From: Helicobacter sp.
GTDB lineage: Bacteria; Campylobacterota; Campylobacteria; Campylobacterales; Helicobacteraceae
Reading direction: 5' to 3'
Assembly (NCBI RefSeq): GCF_029067145.1
Contig: NZ_JAIEFA010000076.1
Coordinates: 1 to 20,620 of the forward strand
DNA length: 20,620 bases
The notes under the pieces are model-generated. The model made no database searches. It saw nothing but the letters and a program-made list of their open reading frames with translations, and had not been told where the DNA came from. The translations under genes and the position numbers were made by a program. Every line of letters starts with the position of its first letter. Positions within the stretch are counted from its first letter, which is position 1. Below are positions 8,970 to 16,793 of the stretch, in pieces.

Positions 8970-9473
8970 TTATTTTAGTGTTTCAATATATGCACCAATA
9001 TCGTCCATATCGCGTTTGGTATAACGTTGAGCCACCTGATTTTTGATAAAACGAGATTGTCCTTCAAAGCTTTGATTTTGGTAAGTTTTGATTTCACTTG
9101 CAATATCGCTTGCTTTCCAAGTATTAATCGGTTTTTTGCTTGCTACGGCGATTTCAGCCTTTTGTCCGTGGCAGGTTGCGCAATCGCGTTCATAGAGTTT
9201 TTTGCCCTTTTCTAAGTCTGCTCCTCTGCTATTTGCCGCCACAGAACCTGTGCCTAAGAGACTATCTAAAAAGTTTCGCTCTTGAAGTGTCAAATCCGCG
9301 TCTTCACGCACAACTTTAATATCTTTTGAGCCTAAATTTTTGGAATATTTTTGCAAAATAGCCTTGATTTCTTCCCCAAATTCACCTTTGAGTTCAAAAC
9401 AGACGCATTCGTTTGCAGGAAGTGTGCTACTTAAAACTGCGGCACAAACAAGAGCTGATAAAAATTTTTTCAT
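8970..9473 (-). CDS. Periplasmic c-type cytochrome, single haem
   Basis: The 167-residue precursor has a signal peptide (MKKFLSALVCAAVLSSTLPA, likely cut after A20). A region of about 70 residues of unknown role contains C23 and C25. A small class I cytochrome c domain follows (about 84-167) with haem motif CATCH at 98-102. It probably carries electrons in the periplasm. The frame is open to 9512, but the ATG at 9473 gives a proper signal peptide and has AAGGA about 9 nt upstream. Odd point: there is no Met between the haem motif and the C-terminal helix, where class I domains normally supply the distal axial ligand. The only Met past the signal peptide is M156 in KRDMDDIGAYI, inside that helix. 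There is also no His beyond CH. The partner oxidase or reductase is unknown. Confidence 0.85.
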   Translation of the reverse strand: MKKFLSALVCAAVLSSTLPANECVCFELKGEFGEEIKAILQKYSKNLGSKDIKVVREDADLTLQERNFLDSLLGTGSVAANSRGADLEKGKKLYERDCATCHGQKAEIAVASKKPINTWKASDIASEIKTYQNQSFEGQSRFIKNQVAQRYTKRDMDDIGAYIETLK

Positions 9474-9501
9474 TTTGGGATTCCTTGCTATTTTTGGATT
9501 T

Positions 9502-9515
9502 AAATTGCGCAATTT
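9502..9515. promoter_or_regulatory. 14-bp perfect palindrome upstream of the cytochrome gene
   Basis: AAATTGCGCAATTT is self-complementary with no spacer and lies 29-42 nt upstream of the cytochrome ATG, where an operator or leader stem would sit. A 14-bp palindrome is expected about once by chance in a window this size, so only its position gives it weight. Confidence 0.25.
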
Positions 9516-9573
9516 TGCCTAAACTTTATTAATTTTTGGTTTAAAGTTAAAAACCACTTTAGCTAGGATAGTT

Positions 9574-9579
9574 TATAAT
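9574..9579 (+). promoter_or_regulatory. -10 element of the 6S RNA gene
   Basis: An exact TATAAT box lies 7 nt before G9587, where the long terminal stem of the putative 6S RNA begins. No clear -35 is seen, as is usual in this phylum. Confidence 0.6.
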
Positions 9580-9586
9580 TCCTTTT

Positions 9587-9783
9587 GCCTAAGCGAAGCG
9601 CGTTTCTTTAATTTTGGAGTCCAACATAATTTAAGTATTGCTGGTTGTATAGTTGGCTTTGTGTGATGGTATTTTCGCTTGAGTCTCTTAAGTTGAGACG
9701 AGAATCTGCCGCCTAATAAGCTACTTATGGCTAGAATCGTTGCCTATTTTTGGGCTAGACAAATAAGTAACGCTTGCTTGGGT
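9587..9783 (+). ncRNA. ssrS: Probable 6S RNA
   Basis: 6S RNA imitates an open promoter and sequesters housekeeping RNA polymerase. This 369-nt gap has no plausible gene but folds as 6S should. The ends form a long closing stem: CCTAAGCGAAGCG (9588-9600) pairs with CGCTTGCTTGGG (9771-9782), 12 pairs with one bulged G. The apex is a hairpin, GTCTC (9683-9687) with GAGAC (9695-9699), continued outward by ATTTTC with GAGAAT. Weakly paired sequence lies between, as expected for the central bubble. A TATAAT box sits at the right distance upstream. Length, about 197 nt, fits. Position upstream of purD agrees with what I recall of Campylobacterota 6S loci. No U-rich terminator is obvious, so the 3' end is approximate. 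Confidence 0.68.
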
Positions 9784-9816
9784 CTTATGAAAAATTAAAA
9801 GAATAATATTTTTGTT

Positions 9817-9852
9817 TTGAAAGTTTTTATTTTAAAGAATCTTGAAAGTTTT
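9817..9852 (+). promoter_or_regulatory. purD leader with 11-bp direct repeat
   Basis: TTGAAAGTTTT occurs at 9817-9827 and again at 9842-9852, 25 bases apart start to start, in the AT-rich stretch between the 6S RNA and purD. A TAATAT box (9804-9809) lies just upstream and could be a purD -10, which would put both repeats in the 5' leader. The AAGG ribosome site is at 9869-9872. Function unknown; a regulator site or simple AT-rich redundancy are both possible. Confidence 0.3.
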
Positions 9853-9881
9853 AAAAACAAAAAATTTTAAGGTTGTAAAGT

Positions 9882-11138
9882 ATGGAAATTGTTATTGTAG
9901 GTAGTGGCGGGCGTGAATATTCAATTGGGCTTGCATTGCAAAAGGAATGCAGAATAGATGGGATTTATTTTTATCCGGGCAATGGTGCGACAAGCAAACT
10001 TGGCAAAAATATTGATTTTGCAAATCCACAAGATTTTATAGATTTTGCATTAACACAAAGAATCGGACTTGTCATTATCGGTCCTGAAGCCCCCTTAGTA
10101 GAAGGTTTGGCGGATTCGTTGCGTGCAAAGGGAATCCTTGTCTTTGGTCCAAGCGCAAAAGCCGCGCGTTTGGAGGGTTCAAAGGCTTATATGAAAGAGT
10201 TTGCACAAAAATATGGAATCCCCACAGCACGTTTTATTCAGACGCAAGATTATGCAGAATCTTGCAAGTTTATTGATACTTTGAGCTTGCCTATTGTCGT
10301 AAAAGCCGATGGTTTGTGCGCGGGCAAAGGCGTCATTATAGCTCAAAGCCACGAGGAAGCAAAAATAGCAGCGAAAGAAATGCTAGACGGAAAGAGTTTT
10401 GGGGATTCTGGTAAAACGATTGTGATTGAGGAATTTTTAGATGGATTTGAATTGTCTGTTTTTGCAATGTGCGACGGAAAGGATTTCATTGTGTTGCCTG
10501 CCGCGCAAGACCATAAGCGACTTTTGGATAACGACAAAGGTCCTAATACAGGAGGAATGGGAGCTTATGCTCCTGCTCCTTTGGCAAATGCGCAAATCCT
10601 TGAAGAAGTTAAATCCACAATCATTGTGCCGACGCTTAAAGGTATGGCAGAGGACGGAAATCCTTTCAGTGGAACTTTATTTTGTGGAATTATGGTCGTT
10701 CAAGGCAAGCCCTATTTGCTAGAGTTTAATGTCCGCTTTGGCGACCCAGAATGCGAAGTGTTAATGCCGCTTTTTAAAAAGGGTATGTTGGATTGTTTCT
10801 TAGCGTGTGCTAGAGGAGATTTGAAAAATGTGCAATTTGAGTTGGAATCCAAAATATGTGTAGGAGTTGTGGTTGCTTCCAAAGACTATCCTTACAAAAG
10901 CTCTCCTAAGGCAAAAATTACGATTCGTTCTTTGGGCAATGCGCAATCCCATATTAGCTTTGCAGGTGTGAGCAAAGAGGGCGAGGATTTGTATGCGAGC
11001 GGAGGGCGCGTGCTTGTGTGTGTGGGCAAGGGCGATAATGTGCAAGAGGCACTCAAAAATGCTTATGCGCAAGTGGAATCCGTTAGTTTTGAAGGAATGC
11101 AATATCGCAAAGATATTGCCTATCAAGCTTTGAGGTAG
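9882..11138 (+). CDS. purD: Phosphoribosylamine--glycine ligase (GAR synthetase)
   Basis: PurD joins 5-phosphoribosylamine and glycine with ATP, the second step of purine synthesis. The 418-residue ATP-grasp protein shows, in order, the N-terminal VGSGGREY (family usually GGREH), IIGPEAPLVEGLAD (65-78), the ATP-binding KADGLCAGKG (141-150), PNTGGMGAY (221-229) and the metal-binding NVRFGDPECE (283-292). Length and domain order are normal. It is the first gene of a tight plus-strand series: the RDD gene starts 3 nt after its stop. The probable 6S RNA lies upstream. The other purine gene here, purB, is on the opposite strand and not in the same operon. Confidence 0.95.
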   Translation: MEIVIVGSGGREYSIGLALQKECRIDGIYFYPGNGATSKLGKNIDFANPQDFIDFALTQRIGLVIIGPEAPLVEGLADSLRAKGILVFGPSAKAARLEGSKAYMKEFAQKYGIPTARFIQTQDYAESCKFIDTLSLPIVVKADGLCAGKGVIIAQSHEEAKIAAKEMLDGKSFGDSGKTIVIEEFLDGFELSVFAMCDGKDFIVLPAAQDHKRLLDNDKGPNTGGMGAYAPAPLANAQILEEVKSTIIVPTLKGMAEDGNPFSGTLFCGIMVVQGKPYLLEFNVRFGDPECEVLMPLFKKGMLDCFLACARGDLKNVQFELESKICVGVVVASKDYPYKSSPKAKITIRSLGNAQSHISFAGVSKEGEDLYASGGRVLVCVGKGDNVQEALKNAYAQVESVSFEGMQYRKDIAYQALR

Positions 11139-11141
11139 GCA

Positions 11142-11612
11142 ATGAATACCGATAAGATTGAAGAGATTTTAGCGCGCGAGGAAATTGAAGTTGCTCCTTA
11201 TTGGAAGAGAATCGTGGCACATTTGATTGATGATTTGCTTTTGAGTATGGTAATTATCGGAATCTATTGGGATAGTATTATGCAAAATAAAGATGATGTA
11301 GAAGCGATATTGGCGATTGTTTCTAGCTCTTGGGCGATTCTTTATGGAATCCGCATTTTATATCATTGGCTTTTTGTGCAGTTTTATGGAGCAACGATTG
11401 GAAAAATCGTCGTGAAGATTCGCGTGATAGAGTTAGGATTGTTGGATAATCCTAGTTTTTGGCAAGCATTTTTGCGCTCACTTTTGCGCACATTAAGTGA
11501 ATTTCTGATGTATTTGCCTTTTTTTTATATTTTTGCCAATCCTCTAAAAAGAGGTTTGCACGATGTAGCAGCCAATACACTCGTTGTGGAGCTAAAGCCC
11601 TATAATGCTTAA
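11142..11612 (+). CDS. RDD family integral membrane protein
   Basis: A small inner-membrane protein of unknown function, 156 residues. The defining RDD residues are R23 and D30/D31 in the first helix (about 22-43). A second hydrophobic stretch spans about 55-80, followed by GATIGK (83-88). The third is at about 119-133, followed by KRGLHDVAANT (136-146), also typical. It lies 3 nt after purD and overlaps the start of lptD by 8 nt, so its translation is probably coupled to lptD. The constant link to lptD suggests, without proving, an envelope-related role. Some RDD proteins act in ion transport in other bacteria; nothing here tests that. Confidence 0.9.
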   Translation: MNTDKIEEILAREEIEVAPYWKRIVAHLIDDLLLSMVIIGIYWDSIMQNKDDVEAILAIVSSSWAILYGIRILYHWLFVQFYGATIGKIVVKIRVIELGLLDNPSFWQAFLRSLLRTLSEFLMYLPFFYIFANPLKRGLHDVAANTLVVELKPYNA

Positions 11613-13740
11613 ATTGTCTAAAGTCTTTGGAATCGTATCAAGTGTAGCGGCTTTTGCATTGTTTGTTCCAAATCTTGTGCAAGCGCGTCCCTCTGTCAAG
11701 CAGTTTAACTCCCAACAAGAAGCGATTTTTGAGTTTTTGGCTGACGATATGGAATATAGTCAATCGCAAGTGATTGGCAAGGGACACGCCACGGTAATTA
11801 ACTTAGACTATTTTGTAACCGCCAATGAAGCGACTTATGATACACAAAGTGGAGAAATCACGCTAAGCGGCAATGTGAATGCTTATAAAGGAAATGCACT
11901 CTATCTAAAAGCGCAAAAGATTAAGATTAAAATACAGCAAGACTATTCCTTTTTAGAGCCTTTTTATTTGCAGGATTCTATGAGTGGTCTATGGGTAGAT
12001 GCAAAAAGTGCGCAATACGATAAGAATGTCTATCAGACAGAGGATACAACGATTTCAACTTGCAGCGTGAATAATCCAATTTGGCAATTAAAAGCAAGCA
12101 AAAGTCAATACGATGTCAATGAAGAATGGTTAAGCGTGTGGAATCCTCGTCTTTGCATTTATGATATGCCGGTACTTTATTTTCCTTATCTTTCTTTTTC
12201 TTTGGGCTACAAGCGCAAAAGTGGTTTGCTTTATCCTGGAATTGGAAACTCAAGAGATGATGGCTTTTTATATTCCCAACCCATTTTTATTGCTCCACAA
12301 GAGGAGTGGGATATGGCATTTGCGCCTCAAATTCGGACAAAGAGGGGTGCGGGATTCTATAATGAATTTAGAATCATAGACGATAGAGACGAAATGTTAT
12401 GGGCAAATTTCGGCTATTTTGGCGATACAGATAGCTATCAGAGAACCTATGATTTAGAAAATCAAGCCCATTTTGGATTCCAACTCAAATACGAGCGTAA
12501 GGATTTGCTAACAAAATCACAAAATTATTTTTATGAAGATGGAATCTATGCGGATATTTCGCAAATTTCTGATATTGATTATTTTCGTCTAACAGATAGA
12601 GACACGAGGGAACGCGCGGATTTACAAGGCAGTCTTTTGACTTCCCGTTTGAATTATTTTTTAAAAAGTGAAGACGATTATTTGGGTATTTATGGACGTT
12701 ATTATTCGGATTTAGAAAAAACAAGCAATGCGGAGACTCTGCAAACTTTGCCACAGGTGCAATATCATCGTCAAATGGATTCTTTGTTTTTGGATAATTT
12801 ATACTATAGTTTTGATTACCAAGCCAAAAATTGGACGCGTCCTAAAGGTTATCGTGCAGTGCAACAAGAAGCACATCTTCCCATCATCTATACGCAAAGT
12901 TTTTTGAATGACTTTGTCAATCTCTCGGCTTCGCCCATTTTTTATGCCACACAAATCAATTACAGCAACACAAAACAAAAAAAATTAGAAGACGGACGTT
13001 ACTATTCGCAACATTATCAATTCAAGGCTAATTCGGATTTGGTAAAGCAATATGAAAACTTTGGGCATACAATTAGTTTGGAATCCTCTTATATTTTGCC
13101 GGGCTTTGATAGAGAAAAAGGCGATTTTCAAGACTTTTTTACATTGCCCGGTCATAGGCAAGAATTGCGGTTGGGTGGCTCTCAATACTTTTATGACTCT
13201 AATGATACACTTTTTTTGTCTCATCGCGTTAAGCAGTTTTTTTATTTAGAGGATAATAACAAAATGGGAGAATTTGAAAACGAGATTCAATACTTTTATG
13301 ATTATCAATGGAGTTTTTTAAGTAGCATTTTTTATTCACATCAAAAGTCAGAAATTTCTGAAGCCACACATCAAGTACGTTATGACGGCGAGTATTTAAA
13401 TGCAAGTTTTGGACATTTTTTCCGCCAATCTTTTGCGGATATTGATTGGAATCGTGGGAGATTCGGCGAGGCAAATTACCTAATGGCAGGATTTGAGAAA
13501 GAGTTTGAAGCCATTGACATTTTTGCAAGTGCTGGCTATGATTATAAAGAACGTTATTTTAAGACTTGGCAAGTTGGTTTTGAAACTTCTATTCGTTGTT
13601 TTTCTTTTGGGCTTAAATATGTAAGTGAAATCTATCCAATGCTGACTACACACGGAACAGAAGCAAAAGATGATAAATATGTGTTATTTACAATCAAATT
13701 TATTCCTTTGCTAAGCAGCGATGTAAAAATAGGTAATTAG
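11605..13740 (+). CDS. lptD: LPS-assembly outer membrane protein LptD
   Basis: LptD is the outer-membrane beta-barrel that, with LptE, inserts LPS into the outer leaflet. The 711-residue precursor has a signal peptide (residues 1-27, cut near VQA). An OstA/LptA-like beta-taco region follows (about 45-145, with ITLSGNVNAYKGN), then the conserved plug-to-barrel segment with LYFPYLSFSLGYKRKSGLL (191-209). The barrel has many aromatic-rich strands to the end. It has only three Cys past the signal: C153, C184 and C665. The N-terminal Cys that forms one of the two E. coli disulfides has no counterpart, leaving at most one domain-linking pair. Start ATG overlaps the RDD gene by 8 nt. No lptE is in the window. 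Confidence 0.93.
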   Translation: MLKLSKVFGIVSSVAAFALFVPNLVQARPSVKQFNSQQEAIFEFLADDMEYSQSQVIGKGHATVINLDYFVTANEATYDTQSGEITLSGNVNAYKGNALYLKAQKIKIKIQQDYSFLEPFYLQDSMSGLWVDAKSAQYDKNVYQTEDTTISTCSVNNPIWQLKASKSQYDVNEEWLSVWNPRLCIYDMPVLYFPYLSFSLGYKRKSGLLYPGIGNSRDDGFLYSQPIFIAPQEEWDMAFAPQIRTKRGAGFYNEFRIIDDRDEMLWANFGYFGDTDSYQRTYDLENQAHFGFQLKYERKDLLTKSQNYFYEDGIYADISQISDIDYFRLTDRDTRERADLQGSLLTSRLNYFLKSEDDYLGIYGRYYSDLEKTSNAETLQTLPQVQYHRQMDSLFLDNLYYSFDYQAKNWTRPKGYRAVQQEAHLPIIYTQSFLNDFVNLSASPIFYATQINYSNTKQKKLEDGRYYSQHYQFKANSDLVKQYENFGHTISLESSYILPGFDREKGDFQDFFTLPGHRQELRLGGSQYFYDSNDTLFLSHRVKQFFYLEDNNKMGEFENEIQYFYDYQWSFLSSIFYSHQKSEISEATHQVRYDGEYLNASFGHFFRQSFADIDWNRGRFGEANYLMAGFEKEFEAIDIFASAGYDYKERYFKTWQVGFETSIRCFSFGLKYVSEIYPMLTTHGTEAKDDKYVLFTIKFIPLLSSDVKIGN

Positions 13741-13749
13741 GACAAATAT

Positions 13750-14475
13750 ATGGGAAATTTAAATAGTGAAATTATTGGCACGATTGGAGGCAATTTTGTC
13801 GGTAATGCAATGCACTCTATGCGACGCAAGATTCTCTTTGAAAATCGCAACGATGCATTGCAAAAACTACTGCATAATATGCCCTTGAGTTTTTTCGAAA
13901 AGCAAGATTGTGTTGTTGTGGGGATTTCTTTTGCCGGAGTGCTTTTTGCACAGAGTTTGGCGCAGATGATTAAAGCACCACTTGCTTTTCTCTTTACTTC
14001 ACCGATTTTAGCACCCAATAATCCAGAATGTGAAATCGCAATGGCAACCGAAACGCACGATGTTGTGATAAACGAAGCTTTGGTGCGTTCTTTTGGGATT
14101 AGCCTAGATTATATTTATGGTGAAGTGCAACGACAATATGAGGATAAAATGTTGCCTCTTATTTATCAATACCGCAAAGGCAATCCCTTGATTTCTCTTA
14201 AGGGCAAACGCGTTTTGCTTGTAGATGAAGGGATTGATAGTGGTTTGACCGCGTTAGCGTCTATTAAATCTGTGATTACTTTACAAGCAAAAACCGTGCA
14301 TTTTGCTTGTCCTGTTGCGCCCATTGAAGTGGCAGAAGTAATGGACGAAGCAACAGATGGAATTTTTTGCCTTTATCGGTCTAAAAATTTTGTAGATATT
14401 GGATATTATTATAAAGACTATCCTGCAATAGAGTCTTCAGTCATTGAAGAAATTTTTAACAATATACAACCATAA
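13750..14475 (+). CDS. Phosphoribosyltransferase-fold protein
   Basis: A 241-residue cytoplasmic protein with a type I PRTase fold. The PRPP-binding motif is VLLVDEGIDSGLTALA (155-170). VVVGISFAGVLFAQSLA (55-71) supplies the second PRPP loop region. The acceptor substrate is not recognisable; it is not a clear Apt, Hpt, Upp or PyrE. It lies 9 nt after lptD and 15 nt before pnp, so it is co-transcribed with both. A nucleobase-salvage role beside purD and pnp is tempting but unproven. It may be the homologue of an uncharacterised H. pylori gene that I recall next to pnp. Confidence 0.82.
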   Translation: MGNLNSEIIGTIGGNFVGNAMHSMRRKILFENRNDALQKLLHNMPLSFFEKQDCVVVGISFAGVLFAQSLAQMIKAPLAFLFTSPILAPNNPECEIAMATETHDVVINEALVRSFGISLDYIYGEVQRQYEDKMLPLIYQYRKGNPLISLKGKRVLLVDEGIDSGLTALASIKSVITLQAKTVHFACPVAPIEVAEVMDEATDGIFCLYRSKNFVDIGYYYKDYPAIESSVIEEIFNNIQP

Positions 14476-14479
14476 GTTC

Positions 14480-14486
14480 AAGGAGG
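14480..14486 (+). promoter_or_regulatory. Strong ribosome binding site of pnp
   Basis: AAGGAGG, a near-perfect anti-16S match 4 nt before the pnp ATG, is the best Shine-Dalgarno in the window. It fixes the start at 14491 and suggests high translation relative to the gene just upstream, which has no clear site. Confidence 0.75.
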
Positions 14487-14490
14487 AAGA

Positions 14491-16689
14491 ATGGGTGAAG
14501 CAAAACTAATGTTTTTGGGTAAAGAAGAAGAATATATTTTTGATAAATTTGCTAAACAAACTAACGGAAGTGTGTATTATAAAAATGGTAATAATGTTTT
14601 ACTAGCTACGGTGGTAGTTGATGAGAGTTGTGTAGTAGAGGAAGACTTCTTGCCTTTAACCGTGCAATATATTGAAAAATCCTACGCTGCAGGGAAATTT
14701 CCGGGCGGCTATGTCAAACGAGAAGCAAAGCCTAGTGATTTTGAAACCCTTACAGCTAGAATCATAGACCGCAGTTTGCGCCCATTGTTTCCAAAAGATT
14801 ATTGCTATCCTACACAAATTACCATTATGGTATTAAGTGCAGAAGGTGATGGCGATTTACAGATTTTGGCTTTGAATGCCGCGAGCGCGGCTTTGTATGT
14901 TTCCGAGATTCCGCTTAATTTTCCTGTCAATGGTGTGCGGATTGGTAGAATTGCAGAAGAATTTGTGATTAACCCCACTCCAAGTGAGCAAGAACAAAGC
15001 ACTTTGGATTTGTTAGTCAGCGGTGTGAATGAGGATTTGCTGATGATTGAAATGCGCACTTTTGGTGGCGTAAAAGTAAAATCTGCTAGCAATCCTTTTA
15101 GCTTAATGACAACTTTAAAAGAGGAGGAAATCACTTCCTTTAGTGCCAATGAATTAGAGGAAGACAAACTCATTGAGGCTTTAGAGCTCGCACGCGCGCA
15201 AATTGCCCTTAAAAGTCGGCTCATCAAGGAATCTTTTGCATCTTTTGTCAAGTCGCCTCTAAAGTTAGAAAGAGCGAGAAAGAGCTTTGTTTGTGAAAGA
15301 ATGGAAAATTTTATTTGTCAAAATTATTTAGAACCTTTACGCAAAGTGATTGAGTCGTTGTCTAAAACAGAACGCAATAGCCGCTTAAAAGCCTTTGCTA
15401 AGGAAATTATAGAATCTTGGAAAACGCAGAATCCAGACGATATAGAATCGCTAGAGGAGCGTGCTAATGAAACACTCGCTAAAGTAAAGCGCACACTTAT
15501 CCGACAAATGATATTAGAGGAGAGCAAACGCGCGGATGGCAGGAACTTAAAGGAGGTTCGTCCTATTAGCATTGAAACAAATCTCTTGCCTAAAGCGCAT
15601 TCAAGCGCACTTTTCACACGAGGACAAACGCAAGCACTTGTAGTTTGCACTCTTGGAGGAGAAATGGACGCGCAAAATTATGAATTGCTTACAGAAAAAG
15701 CTACCTCCAAAGAACGTTTTATGGTGCATTATAATTTTCCACCCTTTAGTGTCGGGGAAGCAAGTAGCATAGGTGCGACAAGTAGGCGAGAGTTAGGACA
15801 CGGAAATCTTGCAAAACGCGCACTAGAGTGCAGTTTGATTAATAGGGATTCTAAAACGATTCGGTTAGTCTCTGAAATTTTAGAATCCAACGGCTCTTCC
15901 TCTATGGCAACGGTGTGCGGCGGCTCTTTGGCATTGGCGGCTGCGGATATTGAATGCACTTCTTTGATTGCAGGAGTTGCGATGGGGCTTATATGTGAGG
16001 GAGAAAAATACGCGATTCTAACAGATATTATGGGCTTAGAAGACCACGATGGCGATATGGATTTCAAAGTTGCCGGAAGCGTCAATGGAATCACTGCGCT
16101 ACAAATGGACATTAAGCTAGGAGGTTTAAAAACAGAAATATTAAAAAACGCGCTTTTTCAAGCTAAAGAGGCGCGTTTGCAAATTTTGGGATTAATGGAA
16201 GAGGCAAAAGAAAAGATTGTCTTAAATACAGAATCTCTGCCTAGCTCACAAACCTTTGCGATTCACCCTAGCAAGATTGTAGAAGTGATTGGGCAAGCAG
16301 GCAAAACAATCAAAGAAATTATTGAAAAATTTGAAGTCGCGATTGACCTCAATCGCGATAATGGTGAAGTGAAAGTGAGTGGGGGAAATAAGCAGAAGGT
16401 GAATGCGGCAAAAGAGCATATTTTGAATATTGCAAACACCAAAGATAATAAACCAAACCTTTATGAATTGTATCAAGTGGGCGATATTTACACAGGCAAA
16501 GTAAAAAAGGTTGTGGAATTTGGCGCGTTTGTAGAGTTACCTCATAATTACGATGGATTGTTGCATGTTTCTAAGGTAACCAACAACAGAAATGAGCGGA
16601 TTAGTGATTACCTAAAAGAGGGCGATGAAGTGCGCGTAGAAGTGCTATCGCTTAATAAAAACAAAGTGGAATTGGGGCTTGTGGAATAG
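14491..16689 (+). CDS. pnp: Polyribonucleotide nucleotidyltransferase (PNPase)
   Basis: A 3'-to-5' phosphorolytic exoribonuclease that acts in mRNA decay and RNA quality control. The 732-residue protein has all expected parts: the first RNase PH domain (about 1-230, with FPGGYVKREAKPSD), a helical linker, and the second RNase PH domain (about 335-575). The latter holds NGSSSMATVCGG and the acidic cluster DHDGDMDFK (about 518-526) for phosphate and metal. A KH domain follows (about 591-635, VIGQAGKTIKEI), then an S1 domain (about 662-730, GKVKKVVEFGAFVELP). The linker is somewhat long compared with E. coli (711 residues in total). It closes the tight series after lptD and the PRTase. Confidence 0.97.
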   Translation: MGEAKLMFLGKEEEYIFDKFAKQTNGSVYYKNGNNVLLATVVVDESCVVEEDFLPLTVQYIEKSYAAGKFPGGYVKREAKPSDFETLTARIIDRSLRPLFPKDYCYPTQITIMVLSAEGDGDLQILALNAASAALYVSEIPLNFPVNGVRIGRIAEEFVINPTPSEQEQSTLDLLVSGVNEDLLMIEMRTFGGVKVKSASNPFSLMTTLKEEEITSFSANELEEDKLIEALELARAQIALKSRLIKESFASFVKSPLKLERARKSFVCERMENFICQNYLEPLRKVIESLSKTERNSRLKAFAKEIIESWKTQNPDDIESLEERANETLAKVKRTLIRQMILEESKRADGRNLKEVRPISIETNLLPKAHSSALFTRGQTQALVVCTLGGEMDAQNYELLTEKATSKERFMVHYNFPPFSVGEASSIGATSRRELGHGNLAKRALECSLINRDSKTIRLVSEILESNGSSSMATVCGGSLALAAADIECTSLIAGVAMGLICEGEKYAILTDIMGLEDHDGDMDFKVAGSVNGITALQMDIKLGGLKTEILKNALFQAKEARLQILGLMEEAKEKIVLNTESLPSSQTFAIHPSKIVEVIGQAGKTIKEIIEKFEVAIDLNRDNGEVKVSGGNKQKVNAAKEHILNIANTKDNKPNLYELYQVGDIYTGKVKKVVEFGAFVELPHNYDGLLHVSKVTNNRNERISDYLKEGDEVRVEVLSLNKNKVELGLVE

Positions 16690-16721
16690 CTTAAATTAAA
16701 CAAAAATTTAGCTAAACGCGT

Positions 16722-16727
16722 TATAAT
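16722..16727 (+). promoter_or_regulatory. -10 element of atpE
   Basis: An exact TATAAT in the 104-nt gap after pnp predicts a leader of roughly 60 nt for atpE, with AAGGAG (16783-16788) as ribosome site. No -35 is clear. It lets atpE be expressed independently of the purD-pnp series. Confidence 0.6.
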
Positions 16728-16793
16728 TGTACCTTACAAAGTGATAAGTAGGGGAATGAATCCGAACGGACTTTGAAATTTTAAGGAGAACAA

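Noticed and set aside
9474..9512. Cytochrome gene starting at 9512
   Set aside because: It would place 13 charged residues before the signal peptide; the ATG at 9473 has a ribosome site at the right distance.
14805..15251. 148-codon and similar open frames antisense to pnp
   Set aside because: Shadow frames of a clearly functional gene, with no ribosome site or recognisable motif.
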